A DNA stretch of 64,000 nt, taken from assembly GCF_030272615.1 (NCBI RefSeq), contig NC_081409.1, positions 872,379,927-872,443,926 of the forward strand, given 5' to 3'. Below the pieces are notes generated by a model. That model was not told the origin of the DNA and ran no database searches. It saw nothing but the letters and a program-made list of their open reading frames with translations. Shown piece after piece: positions 1-9,539 of the stretch. Source of the DNA: Cryptomeria japonica. Lineage: Eukaryota; Streptophyta; Pinopsida; Cupressales; Cupressaceae. Every line of letters starts with the position of its first letter. Position 1 is the stretch's first letter. The translations under genes and the position numbers were made by a program.

Positions 1-1439
1 AAACCTCGGTGAGAATAGCTGTTGGAGATCTTCTACTCCAATCTAGCCTCATAATGAAAAGATCTGATTACAAATTTTAGGGCACCAACCCAAGGAGAAC
101 CAACCCCCAATTTATGAGCACCAACTCAAAGGAGCACCAATCCCTGCATAATTTATAAGCTACAACCTAAAGGAGGTACAACCCCTGCACTAAGAACCAA
201 CTCAGTGAAAACAATATTAAAACTCATATATACAAATGATATGCTTGCTGCAAATGAAAATTTTCAACCTTTAAAAGCTTTGCACTACCGGTTTCTATCT
301 TACCGGTCTATATCAACTCAACACACACTACAACTTAGCCTTCCTACTGGTTCTAACTAGATCCTTAATCTTCTCTCGCTTTATTTTGTTGAATTCAAAT
401 CGTACTTGGTCACTCTCTATCAGGTACTTCTTCTTCTAGTTTGTCAACTTTGCATTCTATTCTCACTCTGCCGGTTTATTCCTTACACCGATTTACCCTG
501 CTTCTCCTTACCAGTTCAATCTTCACTCACAAACACTTCAAGTTTTTTTGTATTTTTTCTCACAAACAACAATTTCACTCTCTTCTTTTACCTTTTTCAA
601 CAACACCTCTATCTGTCTTAGGTCACCATATTTAAATTGAAACTTTCCCTCCAAAAACCAATTCAAATAGAGGGTGGTTAGGGTTTCCTTCTTGTGACCA
701 AATCTGCATCTAATCTAATCAAATTTGCCATGGATCACACACTTGCATTGGAGGAATAATCCATCATGCATTTTCCATCTGTCCAAAATATGTTTACCAA
801 AAATAGAAAACTCGACCATGATTTTCGGCCTTGAAATCTGTCGACTCATTTATGACCCCATTGTTTCCTTCTCGAGGTCCTCTTGCAATCTGATTTCCTT
901 GCTTTGATCCAAGTGCCAACAACTTCCTGATCTTTCTCTATCATTCATTCTTCCTCAAGCCATTTCAATGTGTTATCGACCCATAATTTTTTGTTGTTTC
1001 ATTTAATATCGACTAACTGCTCCAACAACCAAGTCGATGGAAACTTCACCAACCTCTGCATGCTCGCCACCTCAGCTCCATGTGGCATCACATTGACATA
1101 CACTCATCTTACCAACACAAGGTCAGTTTAAACCTGATCATTACTCAAACTCATACCGACACAAGCCCCTACTGGTGAGACCTTCTCCTACTACTAACCA
1201 ATAGTGTACACTGCATCGGTAGCACAACTTCACCTCTGGTGGTTTGTGATCTCTTTGTCACTCTACTTCTTTATCACAATCATTATCACAAGCACACAAC
1301 TAGCCTTTGAACTGGTTACAACTCATCATGCCAACAAATAACTTCATATCATCTCTTACTGATGATGTCACTAATAGGACCTCAATACCTAGTTGTCTTC
1401 CACCATACTGGTTGACATCAATGACAACTCAATGCCAAA
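1..1439. other. Degenerate repeat-like sequence with no supported gene
   Basis: No reading frame longer than about 70 codons is convincing here. Positions 80-180 hold several diverged copies of a short motif like gagcaccaa, and accggt-type words recur around 285-350. The stretch looks like LTR or spacer sequence of an older retroelement. It does not match the upstream part of the gypsy 3' LTR at 6391-6830, so the 5' LTR of that element is broken or replaced here. No function is assigned. Confidence 0.4.
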
Positions 1440-1782
1440 ATTTGATCCCTTTTTGCCCAACTGGATCCTTTGGATCAATATATTTATTTTTAATCATGCT
1501 TTAGAATGGAATAAATCATAAAATCAAGAAGTATCAGATAGATAGAGTATGCCTAGAAGATAGATCTTTCAATTCAAGGTCCTGGTGTGACCTATTCTAC
1601 TAGGCCTATGTGTCGGTATGCTATATCCCGGTTGTTACCAGTTGGATGTAATTAACTTTTATGCAATAAAATTATATGTTCAACATTGCCTCCATCATAT
1701 CTATGTATTTCCGTTGTATTTACTCTTGTTGACCAATTCAGACTGATATCCTTTAGGTCCCTCCTCACTAGTGACTTCTTCA
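1440..1782 (+). repeat. 5' LTR remnant of the chromovirus
   Basis: The sequence from about 1440 (a ttgatccctttttg word) to 1782 repeats, with scattered changes, at about 6833-7107. Shared words include gcaataaaattat and gacctattctac. The 5' copy carries roughly 75 extra bases (about 1687-1757) absent from the 3' copy, so one of them has an indel. The end lies two bases before the primer binding site. The upstream half of the LTR seen at 6391-6832 is missing. Confidence 0.8.
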
Positions 1783-1784
1783 AG

Positions 1785-1796
1785 TGGTATCAGAGC
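1785..1796 (+). promoter_or_regulatory. Primer binding site of the chromovirus
   Basis: The 12-mer tggtatcagagc is the standard plant LTR retrotransposon primer site complementary to the 3' end of initiator tRNA-Met. It follows the LTR end by two bases and marks plus-strand orientation. Confidence 0.9.
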
Positions 1797-2063
1797 GAAG
1801 TTAGTTCTGGAGGTTGCATGTCCTAAATTTTGTTGTAGGGTTGTGGATTATGGATCTGACCTGCAATTGCAGAGGACTAGCATGGATCAATGATGTGAAG
1901 AGGAACTAGGAATGATGGAGCACATGGGAATGCACACCCTACTATAATGGAGATGTTGCAAGGAATAACAACCCAATTAGAAGCCATGGAGACAACCTAG
2001 AGAAGAGGCTGACATATTAAGGATGTGAGTGAAGATTAAGGAGAAGAAGCCCCAACAAAACAA

Positions 2064-2945
2064 GTGAACCTACCAGCAATTGATTCGAAGGAGGAAATTT
2101 TTTTAAGGGTTTTGAGTAGAGCGAACACTAAACGTCATTTTACCTCACCAAAATATGATATGAAGTTAGATTCAAATGATTTGATGGATTGGATTTCAGA
2201 GATGGAGAAGTATTTTGATTTTGAAAACATTGCAAAAGAGAGGAAGGTGAAGTATACCTATACCGGGTTGAAAGGTCATGCATCTCTTTGGTGGGAGCAT
2301 TTGCAAGTTGATAGAAAGAGAAGAGGTAAACAAAAGATTAAGACATGGGATAGGATGATTGCTAGACTAAAAAAAAAGTTTGTCTCAGTGAATTATCAAG
2401 TCAATTTGTTTTGGAAGTTGCAGAATCTGAGACAAAAGGAATCTAGTGTGAAGGAGAACACTGAAGCATTTTACAAGTTGAACATCAGATCTGGACATGT
2501 TGATGATGAATTTGAATAGATTGCAAGATATTCAAAGGGATTGTGGATGTATATACAAGATGAACTTAGTATGATCAAATTAAAGAGTGTTGAAGAGGCT
2601 TACCAGTATGCAATAAAGGTCGAAGAGAAATTTAACAAAAGACATGAGCAGAGACAGAGAGGTAGAGGTGGAAGGTTTACCGAAGGAAGATTTCAAGGAG
2701 GAAGAGGATATACCCGAGGAAGAGAAACTAGTACAGATCATAATAAGGATAAGGAAGTGAGCAAGGAAGGTAAATCATACTGAAAGGATGATAGAAATTT
2801 CTACTAGAGGAGAGAACCAAATGGTTACCGGAATAAGAAATTTAGAAGACAAGACAAGAGGACATTTAGAGGAACCTACTTTAAGTATGGAGGAGAAGGA
2901 AATTGTTCATTTGAATGTAAGAAGATAGAGGCTACTAGAAGAGAA
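2064..2945 (+). pseudogene. gag: gag of the chromovirus (broken)
   Basis: The frame from 2064 has the Retrotrans_gag pattern: a DW..EMEKYF segment, then LKGHASLWWEHLQ and a Lys-rich TWDRMIARLKKKF stretch. After a TAG at 2517-2519 it continues at 2541-2783 into an Arg/Gly-rich tail (RQRGRGGRFTEGRF). The nucleocapsid knuckle near 2872-2925 is damaged: Tyr codons stand where the first two Cys are expected, while the last Cys remains. Gag forms the retrotransposon particle and binds RNA; this copy could not do so intact. Confidence 0.85.
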
Positions 2946-3087
2946 ACAGTGGTGGAAGAAAAACCCACTAGATCAGACAATAAACTGGAAGATGGAGAAC
3001 TGTTGATGATGAGGAGATTTTTGTGTTATACTGGAGGAGATGAAGAACCTATTCAAGGCTAGATGTAAGGTATCCAGTAAGTGTTGT

Positions 3088-3392
3088 AAAGTTATTATTG
3101 ATAGTGGTAGGTCATATAATCTTGTTTCAGAAGAGATGGTGAATAAGTTGAAATTGGAGAGATTGAAACACCCTAAGCCTTATCAGATAGCATGGATTCA
3201 AGATGAACATTAGTTCTTAGAAAGTGAGCAGTGTTTGGTAAAATTAAAAATTGGGAATTATCATGATGAAGTTTTGTGTGATATTATGCCTATGGATATT
3301 TGTCATATTTTGTTGGGAAGACCTTCCTAGTTTGATAGAAAGGCAATACATGATGGGAGGAAGAATGCATACACTATTGTGGTCAATGGGAT
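3088..3392 (+). pseudogene. Aspartic protease domain of the chromovirus (broken)
   Basis: Translation gives an IIDSG catalytic motif near 3094-3108 followed by NLVSEEMVNKL, and later DIMPMDICHILLGRP, the usual end of plant gypsy proteases. TAG stops interrupt it, for example near 3213 and just after the LLGRP motif, the latter at a Trp position. The catalytic Asp-Ser-Gly is kept. The domain would have cut the Gag-Pol precursor. Confidence 0.8.
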
Positions 3393-3584
3393 GAAGTAAA
3401 CCTTATTACCTTTGGAGGAACCTTTGAAGAGTGAAGTTTGTACAAATGCCAGAATTTGTTTAGTAGATGGAAGAAAACTCATGGATAGAATGAGACATGA
3501 TAATGTGTGCTTTGCCTTAATTCCTAAGAAGACTGAGAGACTAGAACTGGAAGGAGAACACCTGACATAGATAAGAGATTTGTC

Positions 3585-4360
3585 GATAGAATATGAAGAC
3601 ATCATTTCAGATAATGTACCTGATGGATTCCCACCTGTTCGAAGTATTAGTCATTGCATGGACTTGGTTCTCAGAGCTAGTTTACCTAACAAAGCTACAC
3701 ACCAGTTGGCACCAATAGAGAATGAAGAATTCAATAGACAAGTGCAGGAGCTATTGAAGAAAAGTTTGATCAGGGAAAGTCTAAGCCCTTGTACAGTACC
3801 AACAATATTAGCAACTAAGAAGAATGGATGATGGAGGATGTGTACCAATTCAAGAGCAATAAACAAGATCATAGTGAAGTACTAATTTCCTTTGCCTAAG
3901 ATGGATGCCATAATGGACCGTTTGAGTGGAGAAAAATACTTTACGAAGATAGATTTGAAGAGTGGATATCATCAGATCAGGATCAAAGAAGGTGATGAGT
4001 GGAAGACAACATTTAAGATAAATGAAGGACTATATGAATGGTTGGTGATGCCTTTTGCATGAGGTTGGTGAATGAGGTATTGAACAAATTCTTTGGTAAT
4101 TTTTTTATTGTGTATTTGGATGACATTTTGATTTTCAGTAAGACAAAAGAGAAGCATTTGTTGTAGTTAAGACAAGTTTTGTAGAGGTTGAGAGAATAGA
4201 AGTTGCTGATCAATATCAAGAAGTGTACTTTCATGAAGGATGAGTTAGTCTATTTGGGCTTTGTGATATTTGAGAATAGTTTGAAGATGGACCCTGAGAA
4301 AGTGAAAGCCATTGTTGAGTGACCTACATCGAAAAGCACTAGATAGGTAAGATTATTTCC
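3585..4360 (+). pseudogene. Reverse transcriptase domain of the chromovirus (broken)
   Basis: The entry segment VPDGFPPVR and the palm text [20 protein letters not shown] are clear. The active-site box reads YLDDILIF near 4113-4136, so the catalytic Asp pair survives. Just before it, near 4060, the MPFG region has a stop and a frameshift with loss of several codons. TAG stops at expected Gln codons lie near 4165 and 4182. The domain would copy element RNA into DNA. Confidence 0.88.
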
Positions 4361-4364
4361 TGGA

Positions 4365-4906
4365 TTGACTAGTTTTTACCAAAAGTTTATCAGAAATTTC
4401 AATTTAGTTTGTAACCCTATGACTGAGACCATGAGAGGAGATCAGAAGAAATTCAAGTGGACCACCAGAGCAAAAAAAAGTTTTGAATTGTTGAAGCAGA
4501 AAGTAACTGAGCAACCTATGTTGGCTTTACCAGATTTTAATAAGGTATTTCAAGTGGATTGTGATGCAAGTGGAACAACAATAGGAGCATTTTTGAGTCA
4601 AGAAGGGAGAGCAATAACATATTTTGGTGAGAAATGGAATGATGCCCGAAAGAGATATTAAGTGTATGATCAGGAATTTTATGCCATAGTTCAAGCCTTG
4701 AAGAAATTGAGACATTAATTGTTGCCTAAGGAGTTTGTGTCGTATACAGATCATCAAGCTTTGTAGTATTTGAATAGTCAGAGTAAGTTGAATCAGAGAC
4801 ATATGAGATGGGTAGAATTCTTGTAGAGTTACACCTTTGTGTTGAAGCACGAAAGTGGAAAATCTAACAAAGTTGTTGATGCATTGAGTAGGAGAAGGAA
4901 TTTTTT
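4365..4906 (+). pseudogene. RNase H domain of the chromovirus (broken)
   Basis: Readable text includes FQVDCDASGTTIGA with the first catalytic Asp, YDQEFYAIVQALKK with the Glu, and YTDHQAL with a later Asp. The tail SGKSNKVVDALSRR is the usual end of the Ty3 RNase H segment. In-frame stops occur near 4660, 4717, 4762 and 4823; the 4762 and 4823 ones are TAG at Gln codons. It removes RNA from RNA:DNA hybrids during reverse transcription. Confidence 0.85.
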
Positions 4907-5099
4907 GATAGAGATGAGAGTGATAGTATTAGGTTTTGAAGATTTGAAGACCTTGTATGACAAAGACCCAAATTTTGCAAAACCTTGGAAAGCATGTAAA
5001 GAACCAGTTATGGTTGATAGAAGAAAATGGTTGGATTATTTCATTCAAGATGGGATGTTATTCAAGGGAGTTCAATTATGCATACCTAAGAGTTCCATG

Positions 5100-6140
5100 A
5101 GAGAGAACCTGATAAAAGAGAAGCATAGTGGAGGTTAACCTGGACATTTTGGCATTGATAAATAGTTGCATTGGTGAGTAAGCAGTACTTTTGGCCCCAG
5201 ATTCTTAAGGATGTTAAGAGATATGTGGAGAGTTGTAGAGTTTGTCAAGTTGCAAAAGGTAGTAGTCAAAATGTGGGATTGATGACTAAGACCTTGGGAG
5301 GATGTAACCATTGATTTTGTACTTGGATTGCCTAAGACACTAAGAGGGAATGATTTTATATTTGTAGTGGATAGATTTTCAAAGATGGCTCATTTCATAC
5401 CTTGTAAGAAGACATTAGATGCATTACATGTAGAAGACCTATTTTTCAAGGAAGTGGTGAGATTGCATGGATTACCTAAGAGCATAGTTTCAGACAAAGA
5501 TACTAAGTTTGTTGGCTATTTTTGGAGAACACTTTGGAAGAAGATGAAGACAGATTTGAAGTTCAGTTCTACTTTTCATTCACAGACTCATGGATAGACC
5601 AAAGTAGTTAACCAAAGTTTGAAAAACTTGTTGAGATGTTTAGTGGGAGATAAAACCGGAAGTTGGGATTTGATCCTTTCACAAGAAGAGTTTGCCTATA
5701 ACAATTTAGTGAATAGAAGTACTAGAAAAACAACTTTTGACATTGTTACTAGAGTGCATCCTAGAAGAATAATAGAATTGAGAGATATTAGGAGTGAAGA
5801 CCAGAAGAGTTCAAAAGTGGAAGATTCTGCAGATCACATGGCAGCATTTCATATTCAAGTTAAACATCATTTGGAAGACATGAATAGAAAATATAAGGAG
5901 AAGGTAGATGAGAAGAGGAGACATAAGGAATTTGAAGTTGGCAATGAAGTGATGGTATACTTGAGAAAAGAGAGATTCTCAGTTGGAACTTATAATAAGT
6001 TGCAGATGAAAAAGTTTGGACCCTATAATATTTTGAGGAAGTTCAGTTCTAGAAACACATATGAAGTGGAGCTACCAGATAGTCTAAGTATTTCACCAAT
6101 ATTCAACATTGCAGATCTTCATGAGTACCATGAACAATAA
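5100..6140 (+). pseudogene. Integrase of the chromovirus (broken)
   Basis: The N-terminal zinc-binding part shows GHFGIDK and YVESCRVCQVAKG, so the His and Cys pairs can be traced. The core follows with [26 protein letters not shown] and [15 protein letters not shown], which carry the catalytic Asp residues. About 5268-5310 shows a frameshift and probably a small deletion between the zinc finger and the core. A TAG at 5596-5598 breaks the core. The C-terminal text FGPYNILRKFSSRNTYEVELP is well preserved to a stop at 6138-6140. It would insert element cDNA into the genome. Confidence 0.87.
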
Positions 6141-6360
6141 TTCAGTAAGGAAAGTGTTGCAGACCTTGAAATTAAATTGCCTCAGAAGGAACTAGATTAG
6201 ATTGAAGAGATTTTGGACAGTAGGATTGGGCGTAGTACTCGAAACAATCAGTACAAAGAATATCTTGTGAAGTGGAAGAGAGGACCAGTTGAAGATTCAT
6301 CTTGGATTTCTTAGGAAGAGGTAGATTTATTTCATTTCCCTCTGACCCTAACAAAGTGAG
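6141..6360 (+). pseudogene. Chromodomain tail of the integrase (broken)
   Basis: After the stop at 6138 the same frame continues and gives YKEYLVKWKRGPVEDSSW near 6250-6306, a recognisable chromodomain core with aromatic residues at the expected places. A TAG interrupts it near 6313 and the frame ends at 6358. Chromodomains on plant gypsy integrases are thought to steer insertion to particular chromatin. Confidence 0.8.
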
Positions 6361-6390
6361 AGGCTCACTTTTTCATTAACCTTGGATGTC

Positions 6391-7107
6391 TGATGCAGAA
6401 GCATCCTCGGTTCACAATAATCTTGCATCAACCAAAAACATTTCTTTTATGTTTTGTTTGTAGTTTTAGTTTTCCTTTCCGTGTGTCCCTTTTTTGGCTC
6501 ACTAGATCCTGTGGAGTTAGATTCTACTTGAAGACATGATCATCTTTCTTTCTTTCAAACTACATCTCTTTTGGATAACTTTTCGACAAGATATCGTTAT
6601 CGATTTCCATGACAGTTTCTTGTTACCAGTTGTTCCTTTGTTATCGGTTGCTTGTGACCTATTCTAGTGATCTACCAAAACCCATTCTGAAGCTTTCCAA
6701 GCCTTGGGAATTGATCTCGATATTTCTTGGCATGTGGTCAACCTTCTACATTTCATCCTTTGGATTTTCTGGAGGAATCTCTTGGCGGAGGCCAACCTGG
6801 TTCATTTTGCACGTTAGGTCTTGTTCTTTGGGTTTTGATCCCTTTTTGGCCGATTGGATCCTTTGGATTGATATATATATTTGTAATCATGCTTTAGAAA
6901 GGAATAAATCATAAAATCAAGAAATATCAGATAAATAGATTGTGCCTAGAAGTTAGTTCTTTTGATTCAAGGTCCTAGTGTGACCTATTCTACCAGGCCT
7001 ATGTGCCGGTATGTTGTAATCCGGTTGTTATTGGTTGGATGTAATTAACTTTAATGCAATAAAATTATCAGTTCTACATTCCCTCCTCACTGATGACTAC
7101 TTCAACA
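6391..7107 (+). repeat. 3' LTR of the chromovirus
   Basis: It starts near tgatgcagaagcatcctcgg, soon after the chromodomain stop, and ends ttcaaca at 7107. The last 275 bases match the 5' remnant. An AT run (gatatatatatttg) near 6869-6882 could be the TATA region. The start is inferred from the TG dinucleotide and position, since no intact 5' counterpart exists. Confidence 0.65.
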
Positions 7108-7124
7108 TGACAACACATCCCTCT

Positions 7125-7232
7125 AAATTACTTAGTTCTTAATATCGTCCTTCCATTTTTAATCCACCTCTTAATCTCATTTCTTCATTTTAATGTACCC
7201 TCAAATCCTTTTGATTCTCTTCCCTCTATGAG
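7125..7232 (+). repeat. Host-side repeat flanking the copia LTR, second copy at 20324-20431
   Basis: About 108 bases here match 20324-20431 in the same orientation with roughly 13 differences by eye, sharing words such as aatccttttgattctctt. The match ends at ctatgag, exactly where the TG of the copia-like LTR begins at 7233. The downstream sequence at 20432 is different. This suggests 7125-7232 is the pre-existing target sequence. Confidence 0.75.
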
Positions 7233-8129
7233 TGTTGGCTTGTTGCCATTCATGTCATTGATGTACTTTTGTCTGGTATATATGTTTTGGTATGGTCCAG
7301 AAGTTTGTTTCAACATATGTTATTGGCCTATTTCTTTTTCTCCTTTATTATGCAATATACGTATACTTAAGTCATGCAATTTTAAGTTATGGTATCCACT
7401 TCACCGGAAGGCATTTTGGGTCCAGTCCCTTTTGCATATGATGAAGGTGAGATATACAAGGCATTTTTGAATCCAATGCTATCCAGACATATTGGAGGCA
7501 TATTCTACAAGGTATTTTGGATTCAAGATTGATGTTGGCATCTTATAAAGTCATTGTACAGTTGTGTATGGATATATTGGTCTCATCTCTTCTCCAGTTG
7601 AGCCAACTTAGCAGAGTATTTGGGGTGGATATATATAACCATCAGTTTTTCAAGCTAGACATATGGTTGTTGAAAAATAACTATTGTGTATATGATGTAT
7701 ATGTGAAAAGGTTTTGTGAATGTGAATGTTATATGTACAGTGGATGTAAAATAATTTTGTGTACTTCAATGAAAAATGTATGTCATGCACATGCTAGATG
7801 CAACTCTAAGTAATTCATTTTTTGTATTTTGGCTATGAGTCGATTATCTAACAGTGAACCTTTTGTATTTGGACAATGAATCTCCACTAGCAGTAAGTCA
7901 CTCCTTGTATTGTGTATTTGGTTACATATTACTCTATAATTGAGAGATCACTCTCTCCATGGTTTTTCCCATCTTGGGTTTTCCATGTATAAATTTGCTA
8001 TTATCTATTTGGTGTTAATTTCCTTTATTGCATTTAAATTATTTTATTTGATTACCTTGTTAGAAGTTTTAATAAGTTCAAGGGAATACCGATTCACTCC
8101 TCCCCTCTAAGTATTTCGGATATTCAACA
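7233..8129 (+). repeat. 5' LTR of the copia-like element
   Basis: It begins tgttggcttg and ends tattcaaca, an inverted TGTTG/CAACA end pair typical of copia LTRs. The flank atgag (7228-7232) is a candidate 5-bp target duplication, though the other side is lost. A ggatatatataacc word at about 7628-7641 is a possible TATA box. The end lies two bases before the primer site. Confidence 0.75.
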
Positions 8130-8131
8130 AT

Positions 8132-8143
8132 TGGTATCAGAGC
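8132..8143 (+). promoter_or_regulatory. Primer binding site of the copia-like element
   Basis: The 12-mer tggtatcagagc, complementary to initiator tRNA-Met, sits two bases after the LTR end at 8129. Confidence 0.9.
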
Positions 8144-8195
8144 TAAGTCTTTTGGAAGAGTTTAACCACTCAAAGAAGATCCAGAAAGTTAAACT

Positions 8196-9360
8196 TATGG
8201 ATTTAAGTGAAGATCTTATAAATTCCCTTGAGGATCTTGAAGTTGTAGAAAGAAAAAACAAATATCTAAAAGAAAATATCTAGTTCGCAAATGAATGCAT
8301 TTAGAAGCTAACAGAACAAATCTGAAAGTTTAAAACAAGGCATAAACAAATTAGTGAAGAGCTCAAGGAAGAAAATAGCACTATCACGATCTAAAAGTTA
8401 AAAATGAAGATAATGAGAAGACCACAGAGTATTTGAGAAAAATGGTGAAATGCAAAACAAAAGAGTGAGAAAGTCTAAAACAAGAAGTGACATATCTAAA
8501 GGTAGATCTAGAGAAAGCAAATAAACAAGAAAGAAAACCCAATTTTGTTAAGTCAGATAAGATGATGGATGTGAAGAAGCCTTTGGAAGACAAAAAGGAT
8601 TCAAGACTTGAATCTAATGAATGTTCACAATCCAAGAGGAATCACAAAGAAGATCCATCTCCAGCACAAGTAGTAGAGTCCAATAAATCTACCAAGGAGG
8701 ATAAAGGTAAGTCATTGGTCGAGAAATGGGAAAGTAAAATGAATACCTTATTTAATGGTTCTTGTTAAAAAATGCAATAAAATAGGTCATAAGGCAATAG
8801 AGTGTAGGAATAGAATTAATCAGAATTCTAATTTCTTCTCTGGTAGATGTTATGCATGCAACAAATATGGTCACAAAGCTAATCAATGTAGGAATCCAGT
8901 TCTAAATTAAAATAAATATAATCATTTTGAAGGTCGATGTTATACATGCAATATTTTTGGACATAAAGCTAATCAGTGCACGCCAAGACAAGATCTAGTA
9001 AATATCAGATACTACAACTACAACAAATTCGGACATATGGTAAGGAAATGTAGAAGGAATGAGACTCAAGCTCCAAACAATCCAGAAAAGAAGATCAATG
9101 TGGAAGATGCAAAGGCTAAAATGAAGAAGATCCAGAGGAATAAATAAACTATGGATGCACCTAGCTTCGATGTGGGTACATCATCGAAAAACTGAAGAAC
9201 ATGTATCTTTGGCCTAGGGGGAGGAATCAAAGAAATATCCCTTTCCCCTACCAAAGAAAGTGAGGCCATAGTAACATCATAGCAGAGTGTGAAGGTATGG
9301 TTAAGTGTATTAAAATTATAACTCATCATGGAAGTTTAACATGTCATCACACAAATTAAG
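8196..9360 (+). pseudogene. gag: Copia-type gag with coiled coil and four zinc knuckles (broken)
   Basis: From about 8196 (MDLSEDLINSLEDLEVVERK) the frame is rich in Lys and Glu and looks coiled-coil, with several stops between 8280 and 8480. Four CCHC-like knuckles follow: about 8773-8805 (first Cys lost), 8848-8889 (CYACNKYGHKANQC), 8938-8979 (CYTCNIFGHKANQC) and 9010-9051, where Tyr replaces both early Cys. The middle two are intact. Gag would package the element RNA. Repeated knuckles in one Gag are uncommon. Confidence 0.75.
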
Positions 9361-9539
9361 GTAGTGGATGACACACATAAGCATTTAACGTGAGATGGTT
9401 GATTAAAGGTTAAAAGGAGGATTTTTTGACAAATTTTATCTCTATGAATCAAAAAGACATTTTAAATGTCGAAGATGATCAAGGAAGTTAGGGTTTCTTG
9501 GTGAATTGATCTAAGTTGAAATTTGTTGAATCTGCGACC

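Larger units (their letters stand above)
1440..7107 (+). mobile_element. Degraded Ty3/gypsy chromovirus-type LTR retrotransposon
   Basis: Domains read in the order gag, protease, reverse transcriptase, RNase H, integrase, chromodomain, all on the plus strand. That order defines Ty3/gypsy, and the terminal chromodomain places it among chromoviruses. A tRNA-Met-type primer site at 1785-1796 follows a 5' LTR remnant whose sequence recurs in the 3' LTR ending at 7107. The coding region is broken by many in-frame stops, mostly TAG where Gln or Trp is expected, plus a few frameshifts. It is dead but almost full length. Tekay/Del-like affiliation is possible but I cannot confirm it by eye. Confidence 0.9.
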
